A stretch of DNA of 64,000 nucleotides from Ectopseudomonas toyotomiensis. GTDB lineage: Bacteria; Pseudomonadota; Gammaproteobacteria; Pseudomonadales; Pseudomonadaceae. Below, piece by piece: positions 33,887 through 46,356 of the stretch; the stretch's first letter is position 1; the number at the start of each line of letters is the position of its first letter. A program made the position numbers and the translations under genes. Below the pieces are notes generated by a model. That model did not search any database. It saw only the letters and a list, made by a program, of their open reading frames with translations, and was not told the origin of the DNA. The stretch spans positions 62,001 through 126,000 of the forward strand of contig NZ_FOXK01000011.1 in the NCBI RefSeq assembly GCF_900115695.1, read 5' to 3'.

Positions 33887-34161
33887 TCGGTCAGCAGATA
33901 GAGGGTTTCACCCTCTTTGAGCATGCCCAACTCCTGACGCGCCCGCTCTTCCACGGTTTCCATGCCGCGCTTGAGCTCCATCACCTCGGCCTCGAGGATG
34001 CGGTTGCGCTCCAGCAACCGCTCGTTCTCGCCCTGCTGTTCGGCGATCTGCTGTTGCAGACGGCTGGCAGCAGCCAGGCTGCCGTCGCCAATCCACAGTC
34101 GATACTGCAGACCGACCAGCAACAGGATCAGCACGATAAACAGCCAATACGGACTACGCAT
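33883..34161 (-). CDS. ftsB: Cell division protein FtsB
   Basis: A 92-residue bitopic inner-membrane protein. It has a short cytoplasmic N-terminus, one transmembrane helix (YWLFIVLILLLVGLQYRLW, residues 5-23) and a periplasmic leucine-zipper coiled coil (SRLQQQIAEQQGENERLLER) ending in RARQELGMLKEGETLY, the conserved tail. FtsB joins FtsL and FtsQ in the divisome and helps activate FtsWI. The start MRSPYW is conserved in Pseudomonas though no strong ribosome site precedes it; a longer frame from 34308 is not supported. Confidence 0.93.
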   Translation of the reverse strand: MRSPYWLFIVLILLLVGLQYRLWIGDGSLAAASRLQQQIAEQQGENERLLERNRILEAEVMELKRGMETVEERARQELGMLKEGETLYLLTE

Positions 34162-34329
34162 GGAGCGGCTCGCAGATTGAGTCATCGGCATGGTAGGGGC
34201 TGCGTTCATGCTTGAAAAGAAGCCGTCTGATGAGTGACATGGGGTTTCGGTACCTGCATCCGTGCATTGGTTCCCAAGGATCGACGAAGCGTCCACGAAA
34301 AAGGCCATGCCCGCAATGACGCAGACTTT

Positions 34330-34377
34330 GTAGGAGCGGCTTCAGCCGCGAAAATTCTCGGATAAATCCGCTCCTAC
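34330..34377. repeat. REP doublet (REPIN-like), GTAGGAGCGG family
   Basis: Inverted pair with GTAGGAGCGGCTTCAGCCGC on the left and GGATAAATCCGCTCCTAC on the right. The left copy is the widespread Pseudomonas GTAGGAGCGG REP, and its inner GCGGCTTCAGCCGC is itself palindromic. It sits between the eno terminator and ftsB. Confidence 0.85.
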
Positions 34378-34408
34378 AGCATGCAGCACCAACGCTGGGA
34401 TAACCACG

Positions 34409-34435
34409 AAAAAGGGCGACTTGCGTCGCCCTTTT
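34409..34435 (-). terminator. Intrinsic terminator of eno
   Basis: On the minus strand GGGCGAC-GCAA-GTCGCCC is followed by five T residues, ending eno transcripts 16 bases after the stop. The hairpin also carries TTTT on the plus strand, so it is symmetrical, but no plus-strand gene enters it. Confidence 0.87.
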
Positions 34436-34450
34436 CAGTCTACACGACGG

Positions 34451-35740
34451 TTAGCCGCGGAACTCGGCACGGCCCTTGTACGGAGCCTTGGCGCCGAGTT
34501 GCTCTTCGATACGCAGCAACTGGTTGTATTTGGAAACGCGGTCGGAACGGCACAGCGAACCGGTCTTGATCTGACCGGCGGCAGTACCCACGGCCAGGTC
34601 GGCGATGGTGCTGTCTTCGGTTTCGCCACTGCGGTGCGAGATCACGGCGGTGAAGCCAGCAGCCTTGGCCATCTGGATGGCTTCCAGGGTCTCGGTCAGC
34701 GAGCCGATCTGGTTGAACTTGATCAGGATCGAGTTGCCGATCTTTTCGTCGATGCCGCGCTTGAGGATCTTGGTGTTGGTGACGAACAGGTCGTCGCCAA
34801 CCAGCTGTACCTTGGCACCGATCTTGTCGGTCAGGACTTTCCAGCTGGCCCAGTCGGACTCGTCCATGCCGTCTTCGATGGAGATGATCGGATAACGCTC
34901 AGTCAGGCCCGCCAGGTAGTCGGCGAAACCTTCACCGCTGAATACCTTGCCTTCGCCGGCCAGGTCATATTGACCATTCTTGTAGAACTCGCTCGATGCG
35001 CAGTCCAGCGCCAGGGTCACGTCGTCACCCAGCTTGTAGCCGGCGTTGGCAACGGCTTCAGCGATGGCGGCCAGAGCGTCTTCGTTGGAGGCCAGGTTCG
35101 GCGCAAAGCCGCCTTCGTCACCCACAGCGGTGTTCAGGCCACGGGCCTTGAGCACGGCCTTGAGGTGATGGAAGATCTCGGCGCCCATACGCAGCGCCTC
35201 GGCAAAGCTCGATGCGCCAACCGGCTGCACCATGAATTCCTGGATGTCGACGTTGTTGTCGGCATGCTCGCCGCCATTGATGATGTTCATCATCGGCACC
35301 GGCATGGAGTAGACGCCCGGGGTGCCGTTCAGATCAGCGATGTGCGCATACAGCGGCACACCCTTGGCCTGGGCAGCGGCCTTGGCGGCAGCCAGGGACA
35401 CGGCGAGGATGGCGTTGGCGCCCAGTTTGGCCTTGTTCTCGGTACCGTCGAGCTCGATCATCGCGCGGTCCAGCGCCTGCTGATCGGTCGCGTCCTTGCC
35501 CAGCAGCAGGTCACGGATCGGGCCGTTGATGTTGGCGACGGCTTTCAGCACGCCCTTGCCCAGGTAACGGCTCTTGTCGCCGTCACGCAGCTCCAGCGCT
35601 TCGCGCGAGCCGGTGGAAGCGCCGGACGGAGCGCACGCGCTGCCGACGATACCGCCTTCCAGAATTACATCCGCTTCCACGGTGGGGTTGCCGCGGGAGT
35701 CGAGAACCTCACGACCCTTGATGTCGACGATCTTTGCCAT
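34451..35740 (-). CDS. eno: Enolase
   Basis: A 429-residue glycolytic enzyme that converts 2-phosphoglycerate to phosphoenolpyruvate and is also a degradosome component. Active-site blocks are PSGASTGSREALELRD, VGDEGGFAPNL (catalytic Glu), ISIEDGMDESDW, LVGDDLFVTN, IKFNQIGSLTET (catalytic Lys) and ISHRSGETED. Length and N-terminus (MAKIVDIKGREVLDSRG) are standard. It follows kdsA by 147 bases on the same strand and ends at a strong terminator. Confidence 0.98.
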   Translation of the reverse strand: MAKIVDIKGREVLDSRGNPTVEADVILEGGIVGSACAPSGASTGSREALELRDGDKSRYLGKGVLKAVANINGPIRDLLLGKDATDQQALDRAMIELDGTENKAKLGANAILAVSLAAAKAAAQAKGVPLYAHIADLNGTPGVYSMPVPMMNIINGGEHADNNVDIQEFMVQPVGASSFAEALRMGAEIFHHLKAVLKARGLNTAVGDEGGFAPNLASNEDALAAIAEAVANAGYKLGDDVTLALDCASSEFYKNGQYDLAGEGKVFSGEGFADYLAGLTERYPIISIEDGMDESDWASWKVLTDKIGAKVQLVGDDLFVTNTKILKRGIDEKIGNSILIKFNQIGSLTETLEAIQMAKAAGFTAVISHRSGETEDSTIADLAVGTAAGQIKTGSLCRSDRVSKYNQLLRIEEQLGAKAPYKGRAEFRG

Positions 35741-35887
35741 TCTTGATAACGCTCCAAAGGTTGACGATAAGACGGCAGCAGCAGGCTGCACTGGGCCGCC
35801 GCTGCCGGAGGGCAGATCGACGGCTCACTCTGACTCACGGGTCAGGGGGATTTTTCTCGGGCGGCACTTTACCGGATTACGACCGGC

Positions 35888-36733
35888 TCAGGCAGTCTCG
35901 ATTGGCGGAAAACTCTTGATCAGGTCATCCAGCTGCTTGAGCTGAGTGAGGAACGGCTCCAGCTTGTTCAGGCGCAGGGCGCATGGACCGTCGCACTTGG
36001 CGTTTTCCGGATCCGGATGGGCCTCGAGGAACAGGCCTGCCAGGCCCTGGCTCATGCCGGCCTTGGCCAGATCGGTAACCTGGGCGCGGCGACCGCCAGC
36101 AGAGTCGGCGCGACCACCCGGCATCTGCAGGGCGTGGGTCACATCGAAGAACACCGGATACTCGAACTGCTTCATGATGCCGAAGCCGAGCATGTCCACC
36201 ACCAGGTTGTTGTAACCGAAGGAGGAACCACGCTCGCAGAGGATCAACTGATCATTACCGGCCTCTTCGCACTTGGCCAGGATGTGCTTCATTTCCTGCG
36301 GGGCGAGGAACTGTGCCTTCTTGATGTTGATCACCGCACCGGTCTTGGCCATGGCCACCACCAGGTCGGTCTGCCGCGACAGGAAGGCCGGCAGCTGGAT
36401 GATGTCGCACACCTCGGCCACTGCAGCCGCCTGGTGCGGTTCGTGAACGTCGGTGATCACCGGCACACCGAAGGTCTTCTTCACTTCCTCGAAGATCTTC
36501 ATGCCCTCCTCCAGGCCCGGGCCACGGAAGGAGGTGATGGAGGAACGGTTGGCCTTGTCGAAACTGGCCTTGAACACGTAGGGGATGCCGAGCTTCTCGG
36601 TCACCCGTACGTACTCTTCGCAGGCCTGCATGGCCAGGTCACGCGACTCGAGCACGTTGATGCCACCGAACAGCACGAACGGCTTGTCGTTGGCGATCTC
36701 AATGCCGCGAACCTTGATGATCTTCTGTGCCAT
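35888..36733 (-). CDS. kdsA: 3-deoxy-8-phosphooctulonate (KDO-8-P) synthase
   Basis: A 281-residue aldolase that condenses arabinose-5-phosphate with PEP to make KDO-8-phosphate for lipopolysaccharide inner core. Conserved stretches are FVLFGGINVLESRDLAM, KASFDKANRSS, PVITDVHEPHQ, PAFLSRQTDL and RGSSFGYNNLVVDM. It starts three bases after the pyrG stop. pyrG-kdsA-(eno) is a common Pseudomonas arrangement, and CTP from PyrG feeds KDO activation. Confidence 0.97.
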   Translation of the reverse strand: MAQKIIKVRGIEIANDKPFVLFGGINVLESRDLAMQACEEYVRVTEKLGIPYVFKASFDKANRSSITSFRGPGLEEGMKIFEEVKKTFGVPVITDVHEPHQAAAVAEVCDIIQLPAFLSRQTDLVVAMAKTGAVINIKKAQFLAPQEMKHILAKCEEAGNDQLILCERGSSFGYNNLVVDMLGFGIMKQFEYPVFFDVTHALQMPGGRADSAGGRRAQVTDLAKAGMSQGLAGLFLEAHPDPENAKCDGPCALRLNKLEPFLTQLKQLDDLIKSFPPIETA

Positions 36734-36736
36734 GGA

Positions 36737-38368
36737 TCAGACCTTCTTCGCTTTCTGTGCCAGGGCAGCGTTGACGAAACCGCTGAACAGCGGGTGACCG
36801 TCACGCGGCGTGGAGGTGAATTCCGGGTGGAACTGGCACGCGACGAACCAGGGATGGTTCGGCGCCTCGACCACTTCGACCAGCGCGCCATCGCCGGAAC
36901 GACCAGTGACCTTCAGGCCAGCCTCGGTCAGCTGCGGCAGCAGGTTGTTGTTCACTTCGTAGCGATGACGGTGACGCTCGACGATCACGTCCTTGCCGTA
37001 GCAGTCATGCACCAGAGAGCCAGCCTGCAGCTGGCAGTCCTGAGCACCCAGGCGCATGGTGCCGCCGAGGTCGGAGCTTTCGCTACGCTGCTCGGTCGCA
37101 CCGGTCGCGTCCTGCCATTCGGTGATCAGGCCGACCACCGGATGCGTGCTGGCCATGTCGAATTCGGAAGAGTTGGCGTCGGTCCAGCCCACGACGTTAC
37201 GGGCGTACTCGATCACTGCCACCTGCATGCCGAGGCAGATACCCAGGTAAGGAATCTTGTTCTCACGGGCGTACTGCACGGTCTTGATCTTGCCTTCCAC
37301 GCCACGCAGACCGAAGCCGCCCGGCACCAGGATGGCATCGACACCTTCAAGCAGCGCGGTGCCCTGATTCTCGATGTCTTCGGAATCGATATAACGCAGG
37401 TTGACCTTGGTACGGTTCTGGATGCCGGCGTGGCTCATCGCCTCGATCAGCGACTTGTACGCATCGAGCAATTCCATGTACTTGCCGACCATGGCGATGG
37501 TGACTTCTTTTTCCGGGTTGAGCTTGGCATCGACCACGCGATCCCACTCGGACAGGTCGGCACCGCCGCATTCCAGGCCGAAGCGCTCGACGACGAAGTC
37601 GTCCAGGCCCTGGGCATGGAGCACGCCCGGAATCTTGTAGATGGTGTCGACGTCTTCCAGGCTGATCACCGCACGCTCTTCGACGTTGGTGAACAGGGCG
37701 ATCTTGCGCCGCGAGGACACATCGATCGGGTGGTCGGAACGGCACACCAGCACGTCCGGCTGCAGGCCGATGGAGCGCAGCTCCTTGACCGAATGCTGGG
37801 TAGGCTTGGTTTTGGTCTCGCCGGCGGTGGCGATATACGGCACCAGGGTCAGGTGCATCAGCATGGCGCGCTTGGCGCCCACTTCCACACGCAGCTGACG
37901 AATGGCTTCGAGGAACGGCTGCGACTCGATGTCGCCGACGGTACCGCCGATTTCCACCAGGGCCACGTCGGCATCGCCGGCGCCCTTGATGATGCGACGC
38001 TTGATCTCGTCGGTGATGTGCGGAATGACCTGGATGGTCGCGCCCAGGTAGTCACCACGGCGCTCCTTGCGCAGCACGTCTTCGTACACCCGACCGGTGG
38101 TGAAGTTGTTGCTCTTGGTCATCGTGGTGCGGATGAACCGCTCGTAGTGACCCAGGTCGAGGTCGGTCTCGGCGCCGTCGTGAGTGACGAACACCTCACC
38201 GTGCTGGAACGGGCTCATGGTGCCCGGATCGACGTTGATGTAAGGGTCCAGCTTGAGCATGGTGACCTTCAGGCCCCGCGCCTCCAGGATGGCCGCCAGT
38301 GAAGCCGAGGCGATGCCTTTCCCCAATGAAGAAACAACACCACCCGTGACGAAGATGTAGCGCGTCAT
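36737..38368 (-). CDS. pyrG: CTP synthase
   Basis: A 543-residue glutamine-dependent enzyme that makes CTP from UTP. The N-terminal synthase domain begins with RYIFVTGGVVSSLGKGI, with KLDPYINVDPGTMSPFQHGE. The C-terminal class I glutaminase domain (about 290-540) has the oxyanion loop PGGFGLRG, the nucleophile in GICLGMQ and the His-Glu pair in CQFHPEFTS. Length is normal. It heads the pyrG-kdsA pair; the 151 bases up to tilS probably contain its promoter. Confidence 0.98.
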   Translation of the reverse strand: MTRYIFVTGGVVSSLGKGIASASLAAILEARGLKVTMLKLDPYINVDPGTMSPFQHGEVFVTHDGAETDLDLGHYERFIRTTMTKSNNFTTGRVYEDVLRKERRGDYLGATIQVIPHITDEIKRRIIKGAGDADVALVEIGGTVGDIESQPFLEAIRQLRVEVGAKRAMLMHLTLVPYIATAGETKTKPTQHSVKELRSIGLQPDVLVCRSDHPIDVSSRRKIALFTNVEERAVISLEDVDTIYKIPGVLHAQGLDDFVVERFGLECGGADLSEWDRVVDAKLNPEKEVTIAMVGKYMELLDAYKSLIEAMSHAGIQNRTKVNLRYIDSEDIENQGTALLEGVDAILVPGGFGLRGVEGKIKTVQYARENKIPYLGICLGMQVAVIEYARNVVGWTDANSSEFDMASTHPVVGLITEWQDATGATEQRSESSDLGGTMRLGAQDCQLQAGSLVHDCYGKDVIVERHRHRYEVNNNLLPQLTEAGLKVTGRSGDGALVEVVEAPNHPWFVACQFHPEFTSTPRDGHPLFSGFVNAALAQKAKKV

Positions 38369-38519
38369 GAAAAACCCTAGAAGTCTGCGTTTAAGCGGTC
38401 AGTGCCGCCGGGGAAAGCGAAGGAGCGCCATCAGTACGAACAATGGCAAGCTCGCCAAGCTCCCTGAGGGAGTCGGCAAAAGCTGTAGTAAGACGGGAGC
38501 GTAGTCTACCCGAAAGGCC

Positions 38520-39845
38520 TTACCAGCTCAAACCTTGCGCGCCGATAGGCGGCGACCAGTGCAGACGCACCCCGCCGGCCTGGATTTCTGACGACTGCGA
38601 CAGGTTCGCCACCGCCATCAGCTCATCACCAGCGAACAGCAGCGGCAGCCGTGGACGCACGAATGCCGGCACGCGCAGCTCGTTGAGCAGACGCTTGAGA
38701 TCACGCCTGCCACGCCCCGGCAGTAGCAGCGACTCACCGCCCTGGCGGTAACGCAAATGCCAGCGACCTTGCGGCAACTCGCCCTGTAGATGCACATGAC
38801 CATTGTCGGGAAGTTCGACCGATTCGGAAAACGAGTCGCAGGCCAGATCGAGTGGATCCAGCGGCCGCAGCCACTCACCACTGAGCCACCAAAGCCGACC
38901 ATCGGCACGGTGCAACTCGCCATCGGTCAGTTTCCAGATCGGTGCCGCATCCGTGGCGGCATCACGCAGGTCACACCAGCCGGCCCAGTGATCGCTATCG
39001 GGCAGGCGCGTCAGTGGCGCCAACCAGTGGCGCAGCAGATTACGCTGACGCGCATCGCTCAGCGCGCTCACTACCGACAATTCCAGAGACGGTAGAGTCA
39101 GCCAGGGGCATGCCGAAACGCCATGGGTAGCCGCCAGGTCCATCGCAGCCAACTCATCCAGCAATTGCTGAGTTTCACCCAGGTGCCTGGCGCTACGCGC
39201 GATATTTGCCGTGAACTGCGGCCAGCGTTCGGCCAGCAGCGGCATCACCTGTCTGCGTAGGAAATTGCGACTGAAACGCTCGTCGGCATTGCTCGGGTCC
39301 TCGATCCAGGTAAGGCCATGACTCTGCGCATATTCACGCAACTCAGCTCGAGAGCTGTCGAGCAACGGCCGAAACAGACCGCCCTGCCCCAACGACCGAC
39401 TGGCCGGCATCGCCGCCAGCCCGCGTACGCCGGCACCGCGCAACAGACGAAATAACAGAGTTTCGGCTTGATCGTTGCGATGCTGGCCATTTAGCAACAC
39501 TTCGCCCGGTTTCAACCGCTCGCAGAAAGCCTGGTAACGCGCGCTTCGTGCAGCCTGTTCAAGGCTGGCACCTGGCGTGACCCGAACCCTGACGACTTCG
39601 AGAGCAATGCCCAACTGCTCGCAGACACGTGCGCAATGTTCCGGCCAGGCGTCGCCGGCCGGCTGCAGTCCATGATGGACATGAATGGCAGAAATCGGCG
39701 GCAGATCTTCGCAGCGCGCCCAGTCGGCGAGCAGATGCAGCAGCACGCTGGAATCCAGGCCACCGGAGAAGGCAATACGCCAGGCAGGGGCCGTACGCCA
39801 GGGCTGCAGAGCCTGGCGCAGGCGAAGTTCGAGAGCAGTCATCAT
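38520..39845 (-). CDS. tilS: tRNA(Ile)-lysidine synthase
   Basis: A 441-residue ATP pyrophosphatase that converts C34 of tRNA-Ile(CAU) to lysidine, switching its codon from AUG to AUA. The PP-loop SGGLDSSVLLHLLADW is at about residues 27-42, and HVHHGLQPAGDAWPEHC and NGQHRNDQAETLLFRLLRG follow. The C-terminal half is the less conserved tRNA-binding region. Either of two adjacent ATGs (39845 or 39842) could be used; neither has a strong ribosome site. It lies downstream of accA after a weak hairpin. Confidence 0.94.
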   Translation of the reverse strand: MMTALELRLRQALQPWRTAPAWRIAFSGGLDSSVLLHLLADWARCEDLPPISAIHVHHGLQPAGDAWPEHCARVCEQLGIALEVVRVRVTPGASLEQAARSARYQAFCERLKPGEVLLNGQHRNDQAETLLFRLLRGAGVRGLAAMPASRSLGQGGLFRPLLDSSRAELREYAQSHGLTWIEDPSNADERFSRNFLRRQVMPLLAERWPQFTANIARSARHLGETQQLLDELAAMDLAATHGVSACPWLTLPSLELSVVSALSDARQRNLLRHWLAPLTRLPDSDHWAGWCDLRDAATDAAPIWKLTDGELHRADGRLWWLSGEWLRPLDPLDLACDSFSESVELPDNGHVHLQGELPQGRWHLRYRQGGESLLLPGRGRRDLKRLLNELRVPAFVRPRLPLLFAGDELMAVANLSQSSEIQAGGVRLHWSPPIGAQGLSW

Positions 39846-39860
39846 TCAAGCTTAAACAAC

Positions 39861-39880
39861 AACGGGCCCGAAGGCCCGTT
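39861..39880 (-). terminator. Hairpin after accA, probable weak terminator
   Basis: On the minus strand AACGGGCC-TTCG-GGCCCGTT is followed by GTTGTTT, an imperfect U-tract. It lies 20 bases after the accA stop and just upstream of tilS, so it may only attenuate read-through. Confidence 0.6.
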
Positions 39881-39900
39881 GATATATGCGTAGAAAAGAC

Positions 39901-40851
39901 TCAGGCGATGCCGTAGCTCATCAGACGGTCATAACGACGCTTGAGCAGCGTCTCGGTGTCATGCTTCTGCAGGCTGGCCAGTTGCTTGGTCAGCTCCTGG
40001 CGGATCGACTCGGAAGCCGCCGCCGGGTCGCGGTGCGCGCCGCCCAGCGGCTCGGCGATCACCTGATCGACGATCCCCAGATCCTTCAGGCGCTCGGCGG
40101 TGATGCCCATGGCCTCGGCGGCGTCCGGCGCCTTCTCGGCAGTGCGCCAGAGAATCGAGGCGCAGCCTTCCGGCGAGATCACCGAATAGGTGGAGTATTG
40201 CAGCATGTTGAGCTGGTCGCAGACACCGATGGCCAACGCACCACCGGAACCACCTTCACCGATGACGGTGGCGATGATCGGGGTTTTCAGGCGCGCCATC
40301 ACGCGCAGGTTCCAGGCGATGGCCTCGCTCTGGCCGCGTTCCTCGGCATCGATACCCGGGTAGGCACCAGGCGTGTCGATGAAGGTGAGAATCGGCATCT
40401 TGAAGCGTTCGGCCATTTCCATCAGGCGGCAGGCCTTGCGGTAACCTTCCGGACGCGGCATGCCAAAGTTGCGGCGCACCTTCTCGCGCACCTCACGGCC
40501 CTTCTGGTGGCCGATGATCATCACCGGCTGGTCGCCCAGACGGGCAATGCCACCGACGATGGCGGCGTCGTCGGAGAAGTGACGATCACCATGCAGCTCG
40601 TCGAACTCGGTGAAGATGTGCTGGATGTAATCCAGGGTATACGGGCGGCGCGGATGGCGAGCCAACTGAGCGATCTGCCAGCTGGTCAGGTTGCCGAAGA
40701 TGCTTTCGGTCAGGGTGCTGCTCTTGTCCTGCAGGCGGGCAATCTCATCGCCGATATTCAGCGAGTTGTCGTTACCAACCAGGCGTAGCTCTTCGATCTT
40801 GGCTTGCAGGTCGGCGATCGGCTGTTCGAAATCGAGGAAATTCGGGTTCAT
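39901..40851 (-). CDS. accA: Acetyl-CoA carboxylase carboxyltransferase subunit alpha
   Basis: A 316-residue subunit that, with AccD, transfers carboxyl from biotin to acetyl-CoA in the first step of fatty-acid synthesis. Conserved blocks are MNPNFLDFEQPIADLQAKIEEL, HPRRPYTLDYI, GHQKGREVREKVRRNFGMP, PEGYRKACRLM, DTPGAYPGIDAEERGQSEAIA, and the oxyanion site GEGGSGGALAIG. The start at 40851 is the conserved MNPNF. It is 138 bases downstream of dnaE on the same strand. Confidence 0.97.
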   Translation of the reverse strand: MNPNFLDFEQPIADLQAKIEELRLVGNDNSLNIGDEIARLQDKSSTLTESIFGNLTSWQIAQLARHPRRPYTLDYIQHIFTEFDELHGDRHFSDDAAIVGGIARLGDQPVMIIGHQKGREVREKVRRNFGMPRPEGYRKACRLMEMAERFKMPILTFIDTPGAYPGIDAEERGQSEAIAWNLRVMARLKTPIIATVIGEGGSGGALAIGVCDQLNMLQYSTYSVISPEGCASILWRTAEKAPDAAEAMGITAERLKDLGIVDQVIAEPLGGAHRDPAAASESIRQELTKQLASLQKHDTETLLKRRYDRLMSYGIA

Positions 40852-40989
40852 AGTCATCCGTCTTGCGTCGACGGCCAAGTGGCCGGGGAGCTGTATCCAT
40901 TAGGCGCCCTACCTTAAGGGATAGGACGCAGCGGGTCGACACCCGCAGGTGTCGATGCCAACACAAAGGGGTATTTTTCCCCTCTTGCA

Positions 40990-44520
<3,531 letters not shown>

Positions 44521-44591
44521 GGGCGGCCTTGCAGGTGAAAACGACAAAGCGCGGATTGTAGCCTAAGCGGGTCTGGCTGAGGGCCAGAGGT

Positions 44592-45218
44592 TCAGACTGT
44601 AGCGGCGATACAATCGACAGCTACAGGCTCGAGCAACGCGCGCACTGGTGCGAAGGAACGCCGATGAATAGGCGTCGGCCCCAGGCGCTGCAAGGCTTCC
44701 AGGTGAACGGGCGTGGGGTAGCCCTTGTGGCCGGCGATGCCGTAACCGGGATAGAGACGATCCATCTCGAGCATCTCGCGGTCGCGACTGACCTTGGCCA
44801 GGATCGAAGCCGCGGCTATTGCCGGCACCCGGCTATCGCCCTTGACCACCGGCGCACTCGGCACCGCCAGCTTTGGACAGCGATTGCCGTCGATCAATGC
44901 CAGTCTGGGTGTCACTTGAAGCCCTTCGACCGCGCGCTGCATCGCCAGCATGGTGGCATGCAGGATATTCAGCTGGTCGATTTCCTCCACCTCGGCGCGG
45001 GCGATGCACCAGGCCAGAGCCTTCTCGCGAATCTCGTCGAACAGCGCTTCACGGCGCGCCTCGGAGAGTTTCTTCGAGTCGTTCAGGCCGAGAATCGGCC
45101 GCGCCGGATCGAGGATCACCGCAGCCGTGACCACGGCACCGCAGAGCGGGCCACGGCCGACTTCGTCGACACCGGCGACCAGTTCTTCGACCAGGGTAAA
45201 ATCGAGGCCCAACTGCAT
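44592..45218 (-). CDS. rnhB: Ribonuclease HII
   Basis: A 208-residue enzyme that removes ribonucleotides from DNA-RNA hybrids and at misincorporated ribonucleotides. The catalytic acids are in AGVDEVGRGPLCGAV (Asp, Glu) and LIDGNRCPK, with KGDSRVPAIAAASILAKVSRD the third block. Its ATG overlaps the lpxB stop by one base (TGATG), so it is in the lpxB operon. dnaE follows 71 bases later. Confidence 0.96.
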   Translation of the reverse strand: MQLGLDFTLVEELVAGVDEVGRGPLCGAVVTAAVILDPARPILGLNDSKKLSEARREALFDEIREKALAWCIARAEVEEIDQLNILHATMLAMQRAVEGLQVTPRLALIDGNRCPKLAVPSAPVVKGDSRVPAIAAASILAKVSRDREMLEMDRLYPGYGIAGHKGYPTPVHLEALQRLGPTPIHRRSFAPVRALLEPVAVDCIAATV

Positions 45219-46351
45219 CAGCCACGCCCTGCCAGCTTGAGCACCGCATCGGCCGCCGACACCGAGGCATCGCGGCGCAGCGCACGGTGAATCACGTCGA
45301 AGCCCTCGGTCTGCACTTGCCCGCCGTCGATCAACGGCGCAACGGCCTGGGCCAGAGCCTCGGGAGTCGCTGCATCCTGAATCAGCTCAGGCACCAGCAG
45401 ACGCTCGGCCAGCAGATTAGGCAACGAGATATAGGGGCTCTTCACCAGGCGCTTGAGGATGCGATAGGTCAGCGGCGCTACGCGGTACGCCACCACCATA
45501 GGCCGCTTGTACAGCAGCGCTTCCAGGGTCGCAGTACCCGAAGCGATCAACACCGCATCGCAGGCAGCCAGCGCTTCGTGGGATCGACCGTTGAGCAGCG
45601 TCAGCGGCAAATCACGCCCTGCCAGCATCTGCTCCAACTGCTCACGGCGCTCGGGGGTGGCGCAAGGCAGGAGGAAATGAATACCTGGGCGCAGTGCGCG
45701 CAGTCGGATCGCCGCCTCGAGAAACAGCTCGCCCAGACGCGCGACCTCGCCACCACGGCTACCCGGCATGAGCGCGACCACGGGCTCGTCCTGCGGCAGA
45801 TCGAGCGCCTCGCGCGCGGCGGCACGATCAGCTTGCTGTGGAATCGCATCGGCCAGCGGATGACCGACAAAGCGCACCGGTACCTGATGTTCGTCGTAGA
45901 ACTGCGCCTCGAACGGGAACAGGGTCAGCATCAAGTCGCAGGCTTCGCGAATCTTCAGCACACGCTTCTGCCGCCAGGCCCAAACCGAAGGACTGACGTA
46001 ATGCACGGTCTTGATCCCGGCCCGGCGTAGCTTGAGTTCCAGGCCCAGGTTGAAATCGGGAGCATCGATGCCGATGAAAACATCAGGTTGCGCGGCAATC
46101 AGGTCGCGAGCCAGTTGCCGACGGCGGCGGAGCAACTCGAACAGACGGCCAAGCACCTCGACCAAGCCCATCACGGCCAGGCGCTCCATCGGGAAATAGG
46201 ATTTAAGGCCTTCGGCTTCCATGCGCGCGCCGCCAACACCGATGAACTCGGCATCCGGATGGCGCTGCTTGATGGCCTGCATCAGGCCGGAACCGAGGAT
46301 GTCACCGGACGCCTCACCGGCGACCAGTGCGACGCGAATAGGTCTGCTCAT
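45218..46351 (-). CDS. lpxB: Lipid-A-disaccharide synthase
   Basis: A 377-residue GT-B glycosyltransferase that joins UDP-diacylglucosamine and lipid X to make the lipid A disaccharide. Visible blocks: VALVAGEASGDILGSGLM at the start, FIGIDAPDFNLGLELKLR, HYVSPSVWAWR, ALMPGSRGGEVARL and LIASGTATLEALLYKRPMVVAY. It lies five bases after the lpxA stop in the lpxD-fabZ-lpxA-lpxB series. Confidence 0.97.
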   Translation of the reverse strand: MSRPIRVALVAGEASGDILGSGLMQAIKQRHPDAEFIGVGGARMEAEGLKSYFPMERLAVMGLVEVLGRLFELLRRRRQLARDLIAAQPDVFIGIDAPDFNLGLELKLRRAGIKTVHYVSPSVWAWRQKRVLKIREACDLMLTLFPFEAQFYDEHQVPVRFVGHPLADAIPQQADRAAAREALDLPQDEPVVALMPGSRGGEVARLGELFLEAAIRLRALRPGIHFLLPCATPERREQLEQMLAGRDLPLTLLNGRSHEALAACDAVLIASGTATLEALLYKRPMVVAYRVAPLTYRILKRLVKSPYISLPNLLAERLLVPELIQDAATPEALAQAVAPLIDGGQVQTEGFDVIHRALRRDASVSAADAVLKLAGRG

Positions 46352-46356
46352 AGGTA

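Noticed and set aside
36017..38302. A 761-codon plus-strand frame opposite kdsA and pyrG
   Set aside because: Antisense to two unmistakable enzymes; no ribosome site or domain.
40955..40985. GGGG-CCCC hairpin after dnaE as an intrinsic terminator
   Set aside because: Stem is only about five pairs and the following U-tract is three bases; mentioned only as a possible pause.
44572..44588. TCTGGC-TGAGG-GCCAGA hairpin between dnaE and rnhB, considered as a terminator
   Set aside because: No U-tract on either strand and the genes are normally co-transcribed.
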